A DNA stretch of 64,000 nt from Cellulomonas fimi (GTDB lineage Bacteria > Actinomycetota > Actinomycetes > Actinomycetales > Cellulomonadaceae): contig NZ_JABCJJ010000011.1 of NCBI RefSeq assembly GCF_012952065.1, positions 1 to 64,000 of the forward strand, in the 5' to 3' direction. Below, in pieces: positions 9,318 through 19,485 of the stretch. Numbering within the stretch: position 1 is the stretch's first letter; the number at the start of each line of letters is the position of its first letter. Below the pieces are notes generated by a model that made no database searches, was not told the DNA's origin, and saw only the letters and a program-made list of their open reading frames with translations. A program made the translations under genes and the position numbers.

Positions 9318-10051
9318 CGCGCGGACCGGTGCACGACGGCGGCGAACCCGCTCGCGATCGCGCGTCCGGCCGACCCCAGGTCGTCCGCACGCGCGTCGAA
9401 CGCGTCGAGGACCGCGCCGGTGTCCACGCCGTCGTACTGGTCGGCCCACGCCCGCAGCGTCGCGCGGCCGGCCTCGGGGTGGAACTGCACGCCCCACGCC
9501 GTGCCGACGCGGAACGCCTGGTACGGGTACATCGCGCTCGCGCCGAACCACGCCGCCCCCCGGGGCAGCTCGACGATGGCGTCGGCGTGCATGCTCGGCG
9601 CCGGGGTCGTCCCGGCGGCGGCGCACGCGCCGAGCACCGGGTCCTGGGCCGCGCCCGGCCGCCAGCGCACGTCGACGATCCCCGACTCGCGGCCGGGAGG
9701 GGCCGCGACCTCCACCCGGCCGCCGCACGCCACGGCGAGGAGCTGCGCGCCGAGGCAGATGCCGAGCGTCGGGACGCCCGCCGCGACCGCCGCCGCGAGC
9801 AGCGAGCGGGTCGCGGGGAGCCAGGGCGCGACGTCGTCGGCGTAGGCGTTCGTGTGGCCGCCCAGTACCAGCAGGCCGTCGCCGACCTGGGCCGGGTCGG
9901 TCGGGACCGGCCGGCCCTCCCAGGCGCGCACGGTCCGCAGCTCGACGCCCTCGAGCCAGCCGGCGAAGCGGTCGAGCGGGACGTCCGCGTCGTGCTGGAC
10001 GACCGTGATCACGGGCGTGCGGGTCGGGGCGACGGGTGCCTGCTCGGGCAT
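9263..10051 (-). CDS. Class I glutamine amidotransferase-like protein
   Basis: The 262-residue protein has the class I GATase triad: Cys99 in LGICLGAQLLA, and His191 and Glu193 in GVQFHPEA. It resembles the GMP-synthase-like stand-alone amidotransferases, which often act on gamma-glutamyl or amide bonds; the substrate is unknown. ATG 10051 is chosen because AGGAGAGG lies just upstream and the protein begins with a short variable leader before ITVVQHDADVPLDRF. The last 18 residues are read antisense to the XPB 3' end. Confidence 0.85.
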   Translation of the reverse strand: MPEQAPVAPTRTPVITVVQHDADVPLDRFAGWLEGVELRTVRAWEGRPVPTDPAQVGDGLLVLGGHTNAYADDVAPWLPATRSLLAAAVAAGVPTLGICLGAQLLAVACGGRVEVAAPPGRESGIVDVRWRPGAAQDPVLGACAAAGTTPAPSMHADAIVELPRGAAWFGASAMYPYQAFRVGTAWGVQFHPEAGRATLRAWADQYDGVDTGAVLDAFDARADDLGSAGRAIASGFAAVVHRSARQSVVSGTRSSASTMVYA

Positions 10052-10215
10052 GGCGTCCTCTCCTGGTGGCCGGGGGTACCGGTCAGTACGGGTCAGTCGG
10101 AGAAGGTACCTGGTCCTGCGTCGGGTCCGGATCGCCCGGGAGTGGGTTTTCCCCGGACTTTGCCGCGGCCGCGCGCAGGTTTGCCACGCGACGGAGCGGA
10201 GGAGAGGATCAGCGG

Positions 10216-12324
10216 GTGATTCCCGCCGCGCACGCCCGGTCGACCGCCCTGCCGCGCCGAGGGGTCCGGCTGCGGCCCACGCAGTTCGGCGCGCTGACCA
10301 CCGCGCTGACCACCGCGCTGCTCGCGCTGCTGGTCGCCGTGGGGGGCGCGGCCACGCCCGCCTACGCCGTGCCACCGGCCGACCTGGCCGACGACCTGGT
10401 CGATGACGCCGGCGTCATCGGCGGCGACGCCGGCGACGTGCGCGCGGCGCAGCAGTCGCTGCGGGACGCGACCGGGCTCCAGCTGTTCGCCGTGTTCGTC
10501 GACAGCTTCGACGGGATGGACGGGGCCACCTGGGGGCGCGAGACGGCGAACCTGTCCGGCCTCGGGCAGGAGGACGTCGTGCTCGCCGTCGCGGTCGAGG
10601 ACGGACGGTACGGCCTCGTGCTGTGGGAGCCGGGCCCGATCAGCCCGCAGGACCAGTCGACCATCCGGTCCCGCGTCCTCGAGCCGCGGCTCAGCGCCGG
10701 CGACTGGGCGGGCGCGGTGATCGACACGGCCGGGGCGATCGAGGAGGCCGCGACCGGCGGCGACGTCGGCGGCGGGGGTGGCGGCGGCGGCCAGGGCGGC
10801 GGGGGTGGCTCGGGTAGCGGCGGGTTCCTCACGTGGCTGCTGCTCGGCGCGGTCGCGATCGGCGCCTTCCTGCTGTTCCGCACGTTCCGCAGGCGCGGCA
10901 AGGCCGGCGCCCCCGGCGAGGGCGGGCCCGGCGGCCCGCGCGGCCCCGAGCAGGTCGACACCGCGACGCTCGACCGCCAGGCCAGCACCGCGCTCGTCAC
11001 GCTCGACGACGAGCTCCGGGCCTCGGAGCAGGAGCTGGGCTTCGCGCAGGCGCAGTTCGGGCTCGAGGCCACGCGGCAGTTCGCCGAGGTGCTCGAGGCG
11101 GCCAAGGCGGACTCGCTCACGGCCTTCGGCATCCGGCAGCAGCTCGACGACGCGGAGCCCGAGACGGAGCCGCAGCGCCGGGCGATGCTCGGCCACATCA
11201 TCGAGCTGTGCACGCGCGCCGACGCCGCGCTCGACCGGCAGAAGGAGTCGTTCGACGAGCTCCGCGACCTGCACGCCCGTGCCCCCGAGCTCATCGACGG
11301 CACCGAGCGCCGCGCGACCGAGGTGCAGGCGCGCGTCCCGGCGTCCGAGCAGGCGCTCGCCGAGCTCGCGCAGACCTACCCGCCGACCTCGTTGGCGTCG
11401 GTCCGGGACAACCCCCAGCAGGCCGCCCGCCTGCTGGCCGGCGCGCACGAGGCGGTGGCGCAGGCCCGTCAGCATCTCGCCGCGGACGACCGGGGCGAGG
11501 CCGTCGACGCGGGTCGAACGGCCGAGAACGCCGTCGCGCAGGCCGCCAGCCTCCTCGAGGCGGTCGACCGCGCGGGCGAGGAGCTCGCGACCGCGTCGGC
11601 GACCATCGCGTCGGGTATCGCGTCCCTCGGCTCGGACCTCGACGACGCCGCGCGGCTCGCGCCGGACGACCCCGCGGTCCGCGCGGCCGCGGCCCGTGCG
11701 ACCGAGGTGCGCAACGCCGCGCGTGCTGCGGGCCCGGGCAGCGACCCGCTCCAGATCGTGCGGGACCTGCGCGACGCCGAGGCCGCACTCGACAAGGCGC
11801 TCGAGCCCGCACGGACCCAGGCCGAGCACGCGGAGCGGGCCCGGCGCCAGCTCACCGAGGCGCTCGCCGCCGTCGGCTCACGCGTGCGCGCGGTGGGCGA
11901 CTACATCGAGACCCGGCGGGGCGCCGTCGGGCCCGAGGCACGGACCCGGCTCGCCGAGGCGCAGCGCCTGCTCGACCACGCGCACCGGCTCGTCCGGTCG
12001 GACCCGGTGCAGGGCCTCGAGGCCGTGCGTCGCGCCGAGCAGCTGGCGGCGCAGGCGCAGGGCATCGCGCAGCAGGACGTCGAGGAGTTCGAGCGCAACC
12101 GGTTCGGTGGACCGCACGGCGGCGGCGGGTTCGGCGGCGGGTCCAACGCCGGCAGCCTGATCCTCGGTGGCATCCTCATCGACAGCATCCTGCGCGGTGG
12201 CGGCGGTGGCGGGTTCGGCGGCGGCTGGGGTGGCGGCGGTGGGGGCGGCGGCGGCTTCGGCGGCGGCGGCGGGGGGTTCGGCGGCGGGGGCGGCGGCTTC
12301 GGCGGCGGAGGTGGACGCTTCTAG
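10216..12324 (+). CDS. TPM-domain membrane protein with coiled coil and Gly-rich tail
   Basis: The 702-residue protein has a long signal peptide (to about ATPAYA, residue 51), then a TPM domain (about 55-180), a Gly-rich spacer (183-210), a transmembrane helix (about 212-232, FLTWLLLGAVAIGAFLLF) and a basic stop-transfer segment. The cytoplasmic part (about 250-610) is a long Ala/Glu/Arg-rich helical region, probably coiled coil, and the last 60 residues are almost pure Gly/Phe repeats. GTG 10216 follows GGAGGAGAGG. PspA is encoded 103 bases downstream, so a joint envelope-stress function is likely. TPM domains are linked to membrane-protein turnover and phosphatase activity in other lineages; the activity here is not shown. 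Confidence 0.82.
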   Translation: MIPAAHARSTALPRRGVRLRPTQFGALTTALTTALLALLVAVGGAATPAYAVPPADLADDLVDDAGVIGGDAGDVRAAQQSLRDATGLQLFAVFVDSFDGMDGATWGRETANLSGLGQEDVVLAVAVEDGRYGLVLWEPGPISPQDQSTIRSRVLEPRLSAGDWAGAVIDTAGAIEEAATGGDVGGGGGGGGQGGGGGSGSGGFLTWLLLGAVAIGAFLLFRTFRRRGKAGAPGEGGPGGPRGPEQVDTATLDRQASTALVTLDDELRASEQELGFAQAQFGLEATRQFAEVLEAAKADSLTAFGIRQQLDDAEPETEPQRRAMLGHIIELCTRADAALDRQKESFDELRDLHARAPELIDGTERRATEVQARVPASEQALAELAQTYPPTSLASVRDNPQQAARLLAGAHEAVAQARQHLAADDRGEAVDAGRTAENAVAQAASLLEAVDRAGEELATASATIASGIASLGSDLDDAARLAPDDPAVRAAAARATEVRNAARAAGPGSDPLQIVRDLRDAEAALDKALEPARTQAEHAERARRQLTEALAAVGSRVRAVGDYIETRRGAVGPEARTRLAEAQRLLDHAHRLVRSDPVQGLEAVRRAEQLAAQAQGIAQQDVEEFERNRFGGPHGGGGFGGGSNAGSLILGGILIDSILRGGGGGGFGGGWGGGGGGGGGFGGGGGGFGGGGGGFGGGGGRF

Positions 12325-12427
12325 ACCGACACCAGGGGCTCGACCACACCCAGCGCGACGCGAGGCTGCGGCTCGACGCAGACTCTGCACAAGGCCCGGC
12401 ACGACGACGGAAGGTTCAGGTACCACC

Positions 12428-13147
12428 ATGACCGAGAAGCAGACGATCCTGGGACGCATCAGCCAGCTCACCCGCGCCAACATCAACGCGATGCTGGACC
12501 GCGCCGAGGACCCGCAGAAGATGCTCGACCAGCTCATCCGCGACTACACGAACAGCATCGTCGAGGCCGAGAGCGCCATCGCCCAGACGATCGGGAACGT
12601 GCGGCTCGCCGAGCAGGACCACGCCGCCGACGTGGCCGCGGCCCAGGACTGGGCGAACAAGGCGGTCGCGGCCTCGCGCCGGGCCGACGCGCTGCGCGCC
12701 GAGGGCAACACCGCCGACGCCGACAAGTTCGACAATCTGGCGAAGGTCGCGCTCTCCAAGCAGATCGGCTTCGAGCAGGAGGCCAAGGACGCCGAGCCGA
12801 TCATCGCCTCGCAGAACGAGACGGTCGAGAAGCTCAAGTCCGGGCTCGCGAACATGAAGGACAAGCTCCAGGACCTCAAGCGCCGCCGCGACACGCTCGT
12901 CGCGCGCGCCAAGAGCGCCGAGGCGCAGTCGAAGGTCCAGGACGCCGTCGGGTCGATCAACGTGCTCGACCCGACGAGCGAGGTCGCCCGCTTCGAGGAG
13001 AAGGTGCGCCGCGAGGAGGCCCGCGTCGCGGGCCAGGCCGAGCTCGCGGCGTCGACCCTCGACGCGCAGTTCGAGGAGCTCGAGGACCACTCGGTCGACG
13101 TCGAGGTCGAGGCGCGGCTCGCCGCCCTGAAGAGCGGCAACGCCTGA
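12428..13147 (+). CDS. pspA: PspA/IM30 family protein
   Basis: The 239-residue protein is helical almost throughout, starting MTEKQTILGRISQLTRANIN, with the PspA hallmark EDPQKMLDQLIRDYTNSI. PspA/IM30 proteins polymerise on the inner membrane surface and protect it under stress. ATG 12428 follows GGAAGG at 12410. It probably shares an operon with the TPM-domain gene. A 26-bp perfect palindrome after the stop is a likely terminator. Confidence 0.92.
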   Translation: MTEKQTILGRISQLTRANINAMLDRAEDPQKMLDQLIRDYTNSIVEAESAIAQTIGNVRLAEQDHAADVAAAQDWANKAVAASRRADALRAEGNTADADKFDNLAKVALSKQIGFEQEAKDAEPIIASQNETVEKLKSGLANMKDKLQDLKRRRDTLVARAKSAEAQSKVQDAVGSINVLDPTSEVARFEEKVRREEARVAGQAELAASTLDAQFEELEDHSVDVEVEARLAALKSGNA

Positions 13148-13164
13148 CCCTCACCACAGCACCA

Positions 13165-13218
13165 CCGCAACGTCCGCACTCCGTGGGGCCAGGGCCCCAC
13201 GGAGTGCGGACGTTGCGG
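13165..13218. terminator. 26-bp perfect palindrome after pspA
   Basis: Arms at 13165-13190 and 13193-13218 are perfect inverted repeats with a 2-base loop (AG). The core CGTCCGCACTCCGTGGGGCC recurs almost unchanged at 36385-36426. There is no T-tract, so this is a terminator-like hairpin rather than a textbook one. Confidence 0.75.
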
Positions 13219-13277
13219 GTGGTTGTGGGCGCCGCGGGTCTGCAGGCGGCTCCCAGCGAAGTCTCAGCCTTCGTGCT

Positions 13278-13283
13278 CACACT
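13278..13283 (+). promoter_or_regulatory. Possible -10 box CACACT before the response regulator
   Basis: CACACT ends 6 bases before ATG 13290. The match to TANNNT is weak, but the spacing agrees with other leaderless genes here and no Shine-Dalgarno sequence precedes the gene. Confidence 0.3.
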
Positions 13284-13289
13284 GTGCTC

Positions 13290-14039
13290 ATGAGGAGCGC
13301 GACCACCCGGCCCGAGGCGCGGCTCGTCGTCGTCGACGACGAGCCCAACATCCGCGAGCTGCTCGCGACGTCGCTGCGGTTCGCGGGCTTCGAGGTGCAC
13401 GCGGCGGGGGACGGCACGAGCGCCATCAAGCTCGTGCGCGACCTCGACCCGGACCTCGTCGTGCTCGACGTCATGCTGCCGGACATGGACGGCTTCACCC
13501 TGACGCGCCGACTGCGGGAGAAGGGCCAGCACGTGCCGGTCGTCTTCCTCACGGCGCGCGACGACACGTCCGACAAGGTCACCGGCCTCACGGTCGGCGG
13601 TGACGACTACGTCACGAAGCCGTTCAGCCTCGAGGAGGTGGTCGCCCGGATCCGCGCGGTGCTCCGCCGCACCGGCGCATCGCCGGACGACGCCGACGAC
13701 GCGACCCTGCGCTACGCCGACCTCGAGCTCGACGACGACAGCCACGAGGTCCGCCGCGCCGGTCGGACGATCGAGCTCTCCCCCACCGAGTTCAAGCTGC
13801 TGCGCTACCTCATGCTCAACGCCGGCCGCGTGCTGTCGAAGACGCAGATCCTCGACCACGTCTGGCAGTACGACTGGGGCGGCGACGCGAACATCGTCGA
13901 GTCCTACATCTCGTACCTGCGGCGCAAGATCGACACCAGGTCCGCCGACGCCGACCCCGACGACGCACCGCCGGCCCCTCTCATCCACACGAAGCGAGGG
14001 GTCGGGTACGTGCTGCGGCTGCCCCCGGGGTCCGCGTGA
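13290..14039 (+). CDS. OmpR/PhoB-family response regulator
   Basis: The 249-residue protein has a receiver domain (about 9-122) with the acidic pair in VVVDDEP, phospho-acceptor Asp in VVLDVMLPDMDG and Lys in GDDYVTKPFSLEEV. A winged-helix DNA-binding domain follows, with ELSPTEFKLLRYLMLNAGRV and KRGVGYVLRL at the end. ATG 13290 is preferred; GTG 13284, two codons earlier, is possible. Its stop overlaps the GTG of the partner kinase (GTGA). The signal is unknown. Confidence 0.92.
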   Translation: MRSATTRPEARLVVVDDEPNIRELLATSLRFAGFEVHAAGDGTSAIKLVRDLDPDLVVLDVMLPDMDGFTLTRRLREKGQHVPVVFLTARDDTSDKVTGLTVGGDDYVTKPFSLEEVVARIRAVLRRTGASPDDADDATLRYADLELDDDSHEVRRAGRTIELSPTEFKLLRYLMLNAGRVLSKTQILDHVWQYDWGGDANIVESYISYLRRKIDTRSADADPDDAPPAPLIHTKRGVGYVLRLPPGSA

Positions 14040-15721
14040 GCGTGTCCGAGCGCGTCGGCGGCCTGCCGCTGCGCGCCCGCATGGTCGCGATCATCACGGC
14101 ACTGCTCGTGCTCGGCCTCGGGCTCGCCGGCGTCACCACGCTGACCCTGCTCGGGCGGTCCCTGGTCGACCAGATCGACGCCCAGCTGGGTGCCTCCGCA
14201 GCCCAGGCGGCCCAGCAGGCGTGGGACGGCTCGGAGCGGCTGCTGCGTGGCGACCGTCGCCCGAGCGACTACTACATCCAGGTCGCGACGGCCGACGGGA
14301 GCGTCGTCCAGGTGTTCCACACGGTCGCCTCCGTGCAGGCCGGGGCCGCCCCGGACCTCCCCACGCTCACCACCCGCGAGGTCTCCGCGCTGCGCGGCGA
14401 GCCGTTCACCGTCCGCAGCGCCGACGGGCGCACGCGGTGGCGCGTCGTCGAGCTCGGGCTCGTCAACGCGCAGTCGCTGCTCGGGTCGGTGGCCGTCGCC
14501 CTCCCGCTCACGGCCGCCGACGCCACCATGGCGCAGATGCGCTGGGCGCTGCTCGGGATCGGGATCGCGGTCGTGGCGCTCGGCGCCGTGGCCGGGCACC
14601 TCGCGGTCCGGCGGTCCCTGCGACCCCTCCGCGAGATCGAGGAGACCGCCGCGACGATCGCCGCCGGCGACCTGTCCCGGCGGGTGCCGACCGCGCCCGG
14701 GACCACGGAGGTCGGCCGGCTCGGGGCCGCGCTCAACTCGATGCTCGCCCAGATCGAGCAGGCGTTCGCCGCGCGGGCCGCGTCCGAGGAGCGCATGCGG
14801 CAGTTCGTCGCCGACGCCTCGCACGAGCTCCGGACGCCGCTCGCGACCATCCGTGGCTACGGCGAGCTCTACCGGATGGGTGCCGTGACCACGAAGCCCG
14901 AGGTCGACGACACCCTGCGCCGGATCGAGGACTCCGCGCACCGGATGGGCCGCCTGGTCGAGGACCTCCTGCACCTCGCCCGTCTCGACGACGGCCGCCC
15001 GCTGCGCTCCGAGCCGGTCGACCTGACGGTGCTCGCCGCCGACGCCGTGAGCGACCTCCACGCGCTCGACGCCGGCCGCCCGATCCGGCTCGAGTCACTG
15101 GTCGCGGGAAGGCCGGTGACGCCCGTCGTCGTGCTCGGCGACGAGGACAGGCTCCGGCAGGTGCTCGCGAACCTGACGGGCAACGTCGCCCAGCACACGC
15201 CGTCGGGCACGGCCGTCGAGGTGGCCGTGGGCGTGGCGGACGCAACGGGGGCGGGCGACGGCGCGGACGCGGGTGGAGTCAGCAGCGTGGCGGTGCTGGA
15301 GGTCCGCGACCACGGACCCGGGATCAGCCCCGAGCACGCCGCTCGCGTGTTCGAGCGGTTCTACCGCGTGGACCACTCGCGCACACGGGAGACAGGCGGC
15401 GGCGCGGGCCTGGGGATGGCGATCGTCGCGGCGATCGTGGGCGCCCACCGGGGGACCGTCGAGGTCGCGCCGACCCCGGGCGGCGGCACGACCGTGCGGG
15501 TGAGCCTGCCGCTCGCGACCCCGGTCGGCCCGTCACCCGACACCGGCCCGGACCGCAGCGGCGCCGCGACGACCCCACCTGCTGCCCCGCCCGCCGCCCC
15601 ACCTGCTGCTCCACCTGCTGCTCCACCTGGTGCCCCACCCGCTGCTCCAACGACCCGACCGGCCGACGGCGTCGCGCAACCACCACCCCCGCACCGTCCA
15701 GCCGGCTCCAGGCTAGGATGA
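14036..15721 (+). CDS. Sensor histidine kinase with HAMP domain and Pro/Ala tail
   Basis: The 561-residue kinase has TM1 (about 15-40), an extracytoplasmic sensor region, TM2 (about 168-190), HAMP (192-245), HisKA with phospho-acceptor His263 in DASHELRTPLATIRGYGEL, and an HATPase domain ending VFERFYRVDHSRTRETGG and GLGMAIVAAI. After the catalytic domain a 60-residue tail is dominated by PPAAPP repeats encoded by near-identical GCTCCACCTGCT units (about 15583-15650). It is the cognate kinase of the overlapping response regulator. The pair resembles MprAB/TrcRS-type systems, but the signal cannot be told from sequence. Confidence 0.92.
   Translation: MSVSERVGGLPLRARMVAIITALLVLGLGLAGVTTLTLLGRSLVDQIDAQLGASAAQAAQQAWDGSERLLRGDRRPSDYYIQVATADGSVVQVFHTVASVQAGAAPDLPTLTTREVSALRGEPFTVRSADGRTRWRVVELGLVNAQSLLGSVAVALPLTAADATMAQMRWALLGIGIAVVALGAVAGHLAVRRSLRPLREIEETAATIAAGDLSRRVPTAPGTTEVGRLGAALNSMLAQIEQAFAARAASEERMRQFVADASHELRTPLATIRGYGELYRMGAVTTKPEVDDTLRRIEDSAHRMGRLVEDLLHLARLDDGRPLRSEPVDLTVLAADAVSDLHALDAGRPIRLESLVAGRPVTPVVVLGDEDRLRQVLANLTGNVAQHTPSGTAVEVAVGVADATGAGDGADAGGVSSVAVLEVRDHGPGISPEHAARVFERFYRVDHSRTRETGGGAGLGMAIVAAIVGAHRGTVEVAPTPGGGTTVRVSLPLATPVGPSPDTGPDRSGAATTPPAAPPAAPPAAPPAAPPGAPPAAPTTRPADGVAQPPPPHRPAGSRLG
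15714..15719 (+). promoter_or_regulatory. -10 box TAGGAT for the HD-domain gene
   Basis: TAGGAT lies at the very 3' end of the kinase gene, 44 bases before ATG 15764, leaving a short leader with GGGAAGG as ribosome binding site. Confidence 0.45.
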
Positions 15722-15763
15722 CGGTCTTTGCCCGCCTGTTCGGAGATCTGGTGAGGGAAGGCC

Positions 15764-16588
15764 ATGGGCGTCATCGACGCGCCGCAGTGGTTGGTGTCCG
15801 CGTGGGTACGCACCTGCGTCGGCGCGGGGGCGACCGCGTCGCCCGACGAGATCCGCGGAGTCGGTGAGCGGCTGATCGAGCGGTGGTCCGGGCCCGGTCG
15901 GCACTTCCACGACCTGAAGCACCTCGCGGACGTGCTCGCGCGGGTCGACGAGCTGGCCGAGGAGACCCACCAGCCCGAGGTCGTCCGACTGGCCGCGTGG
16001 TACCACGGCGCGATCTTCGACGCGGCCGACACTGCGGCGTACGCCAACCGCGGTGGGGAGGACGAGGTCGCGAGCGCCGAGCTCGCACGGGCCGAGCTGG
16101 TCGGGCTCGGCGTGCCCGAGGACCGGGCCCAGCGGGTGCACGACCTCGTGATCGCGCTGCGTCGGCACGCGTCCGACCCGAGCGACTTCGACTGCGCGGT
16201 GCTCTGCGACGCCGATCTGGGCGTGCTGGCGAGCGAGCCCCAGCGCTACAAGGCGTACCTGCGCGACGTCCGCGCGGAGTACTCGCACCTGCCCCTCGAG
16301 CACTACGTGCGCGCGCGGATCCGGATCCTCACCAAGCTGCTCGGGCGCTCGGCGCTCTTCCTGAGCCCCCTCGGTGCCGCGTGGGAGGAGCCCGCACGGC
16401 AGAACGTCTCCGCCGAGCTCCAGCGACTGCAGAAGGAGCTCCTCGCCATCGAGCAGTCGGGCGAGACCTCGCCCGAGCCGCTCCCGGGCGACGGGGCGGC
16501 GCCCGAGCCGCCCCCGGGCGACGGGGCCGCGCACGACGGTGACGGAGCGTCGGATCGCCGGGACCACCAGGGCGCGCCGTCCGCCTGA
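15764..16588 (+). CDS. HD-superfamily predicted metal-dependent phosphohydrolase
   Basis: The 274-residue protein matches the predicted metal-dependent HD superfamily. Visible motifs are RHFHDLKHLADVL (about 46-58), AAWYHGAIFD (about 77-86) and CDADLGVL later. The usual His-Asp dyad is His-Gly here, so metal binding may rely on other residues. The C-terminal 40 residues carry a duplicated PEP(L/P)PGDGAA unit encoded by two near-identical 30-base repeats. RBS GGGAAGG precedes ATG 15764. Substrate unknown. Confidence 0.78.
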   Translation: MGVIDAPQWLVSAWVRTCVGAGATASPDEIRGVGERLIERWSGPGRHFHDLKHLADVLARVDELAEETHQPEVVRLAAWYHGAIFDAADTAAYANRGGEDEVASAELARAELVGLGVPEDRAQRVHDLVIALRRHASDPSDFDCAVLCDADLGVLASEPQRYKAYLRDVRAEYSHLPLEHYVRARIRILTKLLGRSALFLSPLGAAWEEPARQNVSAELQRLQKELLAIEQSGETSPEPLPGDGAAPEPPPGDGAAHDGDGASDRRDHQGAPSA

Positions 16589-16728
16589 TCGGGTCGACCG
16601 CAAGCCCGCGCGAGGTCCTGCGGCCTCACGCTGCGGGGCGGCGTCGAGCACCCGCCCCCAGGCCGCCGTCGGTCGCGCCCCCTCCCCAGCGCCACAGTGC
16701 CCGACGTCGCGCGGCCGGGTCGGACACC

Positions 16729-16734
16729 TAGCGT
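16729..16734 (+). promoter_or_regulatory. -10 box TAGCGT for the WXG100 gene
   Basis: TAGCGT lies 28 bases before ATG 16763; a GGAGG ribosome binding site falls between them. Confidence 0.45.
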
Positions 16735-16762
16735 CGCCTTCCTCGACGACGACGGAGGAACG

Positions 16763-17053
16763 ATGAGCAGGTACGAGGTCGACAGCACCCAGGTCGCGAA
16801 CGCGGCAGCCGCGGTCCGGGGATCGACAGCGGCCATCCGCAGCGAGGTCGCGGCGATGATGCGGCACCTCAACGAGCTCCAGGACAGCTGGCGCGGCGGT
16901 GCGGCGACGGCGTTCGGGTCCGTGATCGCCGACTGGGCCGCGACCCAGACACGGGTCGAGCAGTCGCTGGACCAGATCACGGCAGCCCTCGGCGCCGCCG
17001 CGTCGACCTACGCGGACGCCGAGGCGCAGGCGGCGCGACTCTTCGGCCGCTGA
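16763..17053 (+). CDS. WXG100-family protein
   Basis: The 96-residue helical protein has the WXG motif in LQDSWRGGAATAF in the turn between two helices, the hallmark of EsxA/EsxB-like type VII secretion substrates. GGAGG precedes ATG 16763; the reading from 16697 adds an unlikely leader. No EccC, other WXG100 gene or type VII component is adjacent, so this is an orphan gene. It may pair with a partner elsewhere or form a homodimer. Confidence 0.88.
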   Translation: MSRYEVDSTQVANAAAAVRGSTAAIRSEVAAMMRHLNELQDSWRGGAATAFGSVIADWAATQTRVEQSLDQITAALGAAASTYADAEAQAARLFGR

Positions 17054-17154
17054 GCGCCGGCTCCCGATGCGGCGGTGGCGGTCGTGGGCCCCTCGAGGCC
17101 GCGTCCGGTCCGGTGCCCGGGCTCGGTGGCAGCGACGTCGAGAAGGCCTGTGGC

Positions 17155-17160
17155 TAGCCT
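17155..17160 (+). promoter_or_regulatory. -10 box TAGCCT, leaderless start of the DUF4031 gene
   Basis: TAGCCT is followed by 6 bases and then ATG 17167. Confidence 0.55.
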
Positions 17161-17166
17161 CGGGGG

Positions 17167-17430
17167 ATGGCTGTTCTGGTCGACCCTCCGCTGTGGCCCC
17201 GGCACGGGCGGCTGTGGAGCCACCTCGTGAGCGACACGTCGCTCGAGGAGCTGCACGCGTTCGCCGCGGCGGCGGGGATCCCTGCCCGAGGGTTCGACCG
17301 CGACCACTACGACGTCCCTGACGAGCAGCACGACCGCCTCGTCGAGCTCGGCGCCGTGCCTGTCGACACCCGCGAGCTCGTGCGCCGGCTGCGCGCCTCG
17401 GGCCTCCGCGTCCTCGCCCGCGACCGCTGA
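17167..17430 (+). CDS. DUF4031 family protein
   Basis: The 87-residue protein starts MAVLVDPPLWPRHGRLWSHL and matches the small DUF4031 family, whose function is unknown. Conserved-looking features are the WSHLVSD segment and the FDRDHYDVP motif. It starts without a leader and is followed by a convergent terminator shared with groEL. Confidence 0.85.
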   Translation: MAVLVDPPLWPRHGRLWSHLVSDTSLEELHAFAAAAGIPARGFDRDHYDVPDEQHDRLVELGAVPVDTRELVRRLRASGLRVLARDR

Positions 17431-17511
17431 CGCAGGCTCGTGCGGCAAGCCGTCAGCGGGGACCATCGTCGCTGGTCGAGGACCGTCGTCACGCCAGCAA
17501 CCACCCACGCA

Positions 17512-17557
17512 GCACGGCGGGCCGGCCACCCGAGAGGTGACCGGCCCGCCGTCGTGC
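17512..17557. terminator. Hairpin between DUF4031 and groEL
   Basis: GGCGGGCCGG-rich and CCGGCCCGCC-rich arms flank an inner CCACC/GGTG stem in the gap between two convergent genes. It probably ends transcription in both directions. Confidence 0.65.
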
Positions 17558-17592
17558 GTCGTCGTGCTGGGGGCGAACCCCTGATCAGTCGA

Positions 17593-19366
<1,774 letters not shown>

Positions 19367-19374
19367 CCCCATGG

Positions 19375-19401
19375 TTAGCACTCTGGGGTGGCGAGTGCAA
19401 G
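19375..19401 (-). promoter_or_regulatory. CIRCE operator, copy 2 (HrcA site)
   Basis: The element reads TTAGCACTC-N9-GAGTGCAAG: a perfect left arm and a right arm with two mismatches. It is 8 bases from copy 1, and the two perfect arms also make a palindrome across the gap. Confidence 0.75.
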
Positions 19402-19473
19402 CGTCGGCCGGCCCGCGCACCCCCTCCACGCGCGGGCGTCCGTCGCGTTTCGCTGCGGGTGGAACGCGCCGCA

Positions 19474-19479
19474 TACCCT
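19474..19479 (+). promoter_or_regulatory. -10 box TACCCT, leaderless start of the GH15 gene
   Basis: TACCCT is followed by 6 bases and then ATG 19486, with no Shine-Dalgarno sequence. Confidence 0.5.
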
Positions 19480-19485
19480 GTCGCG

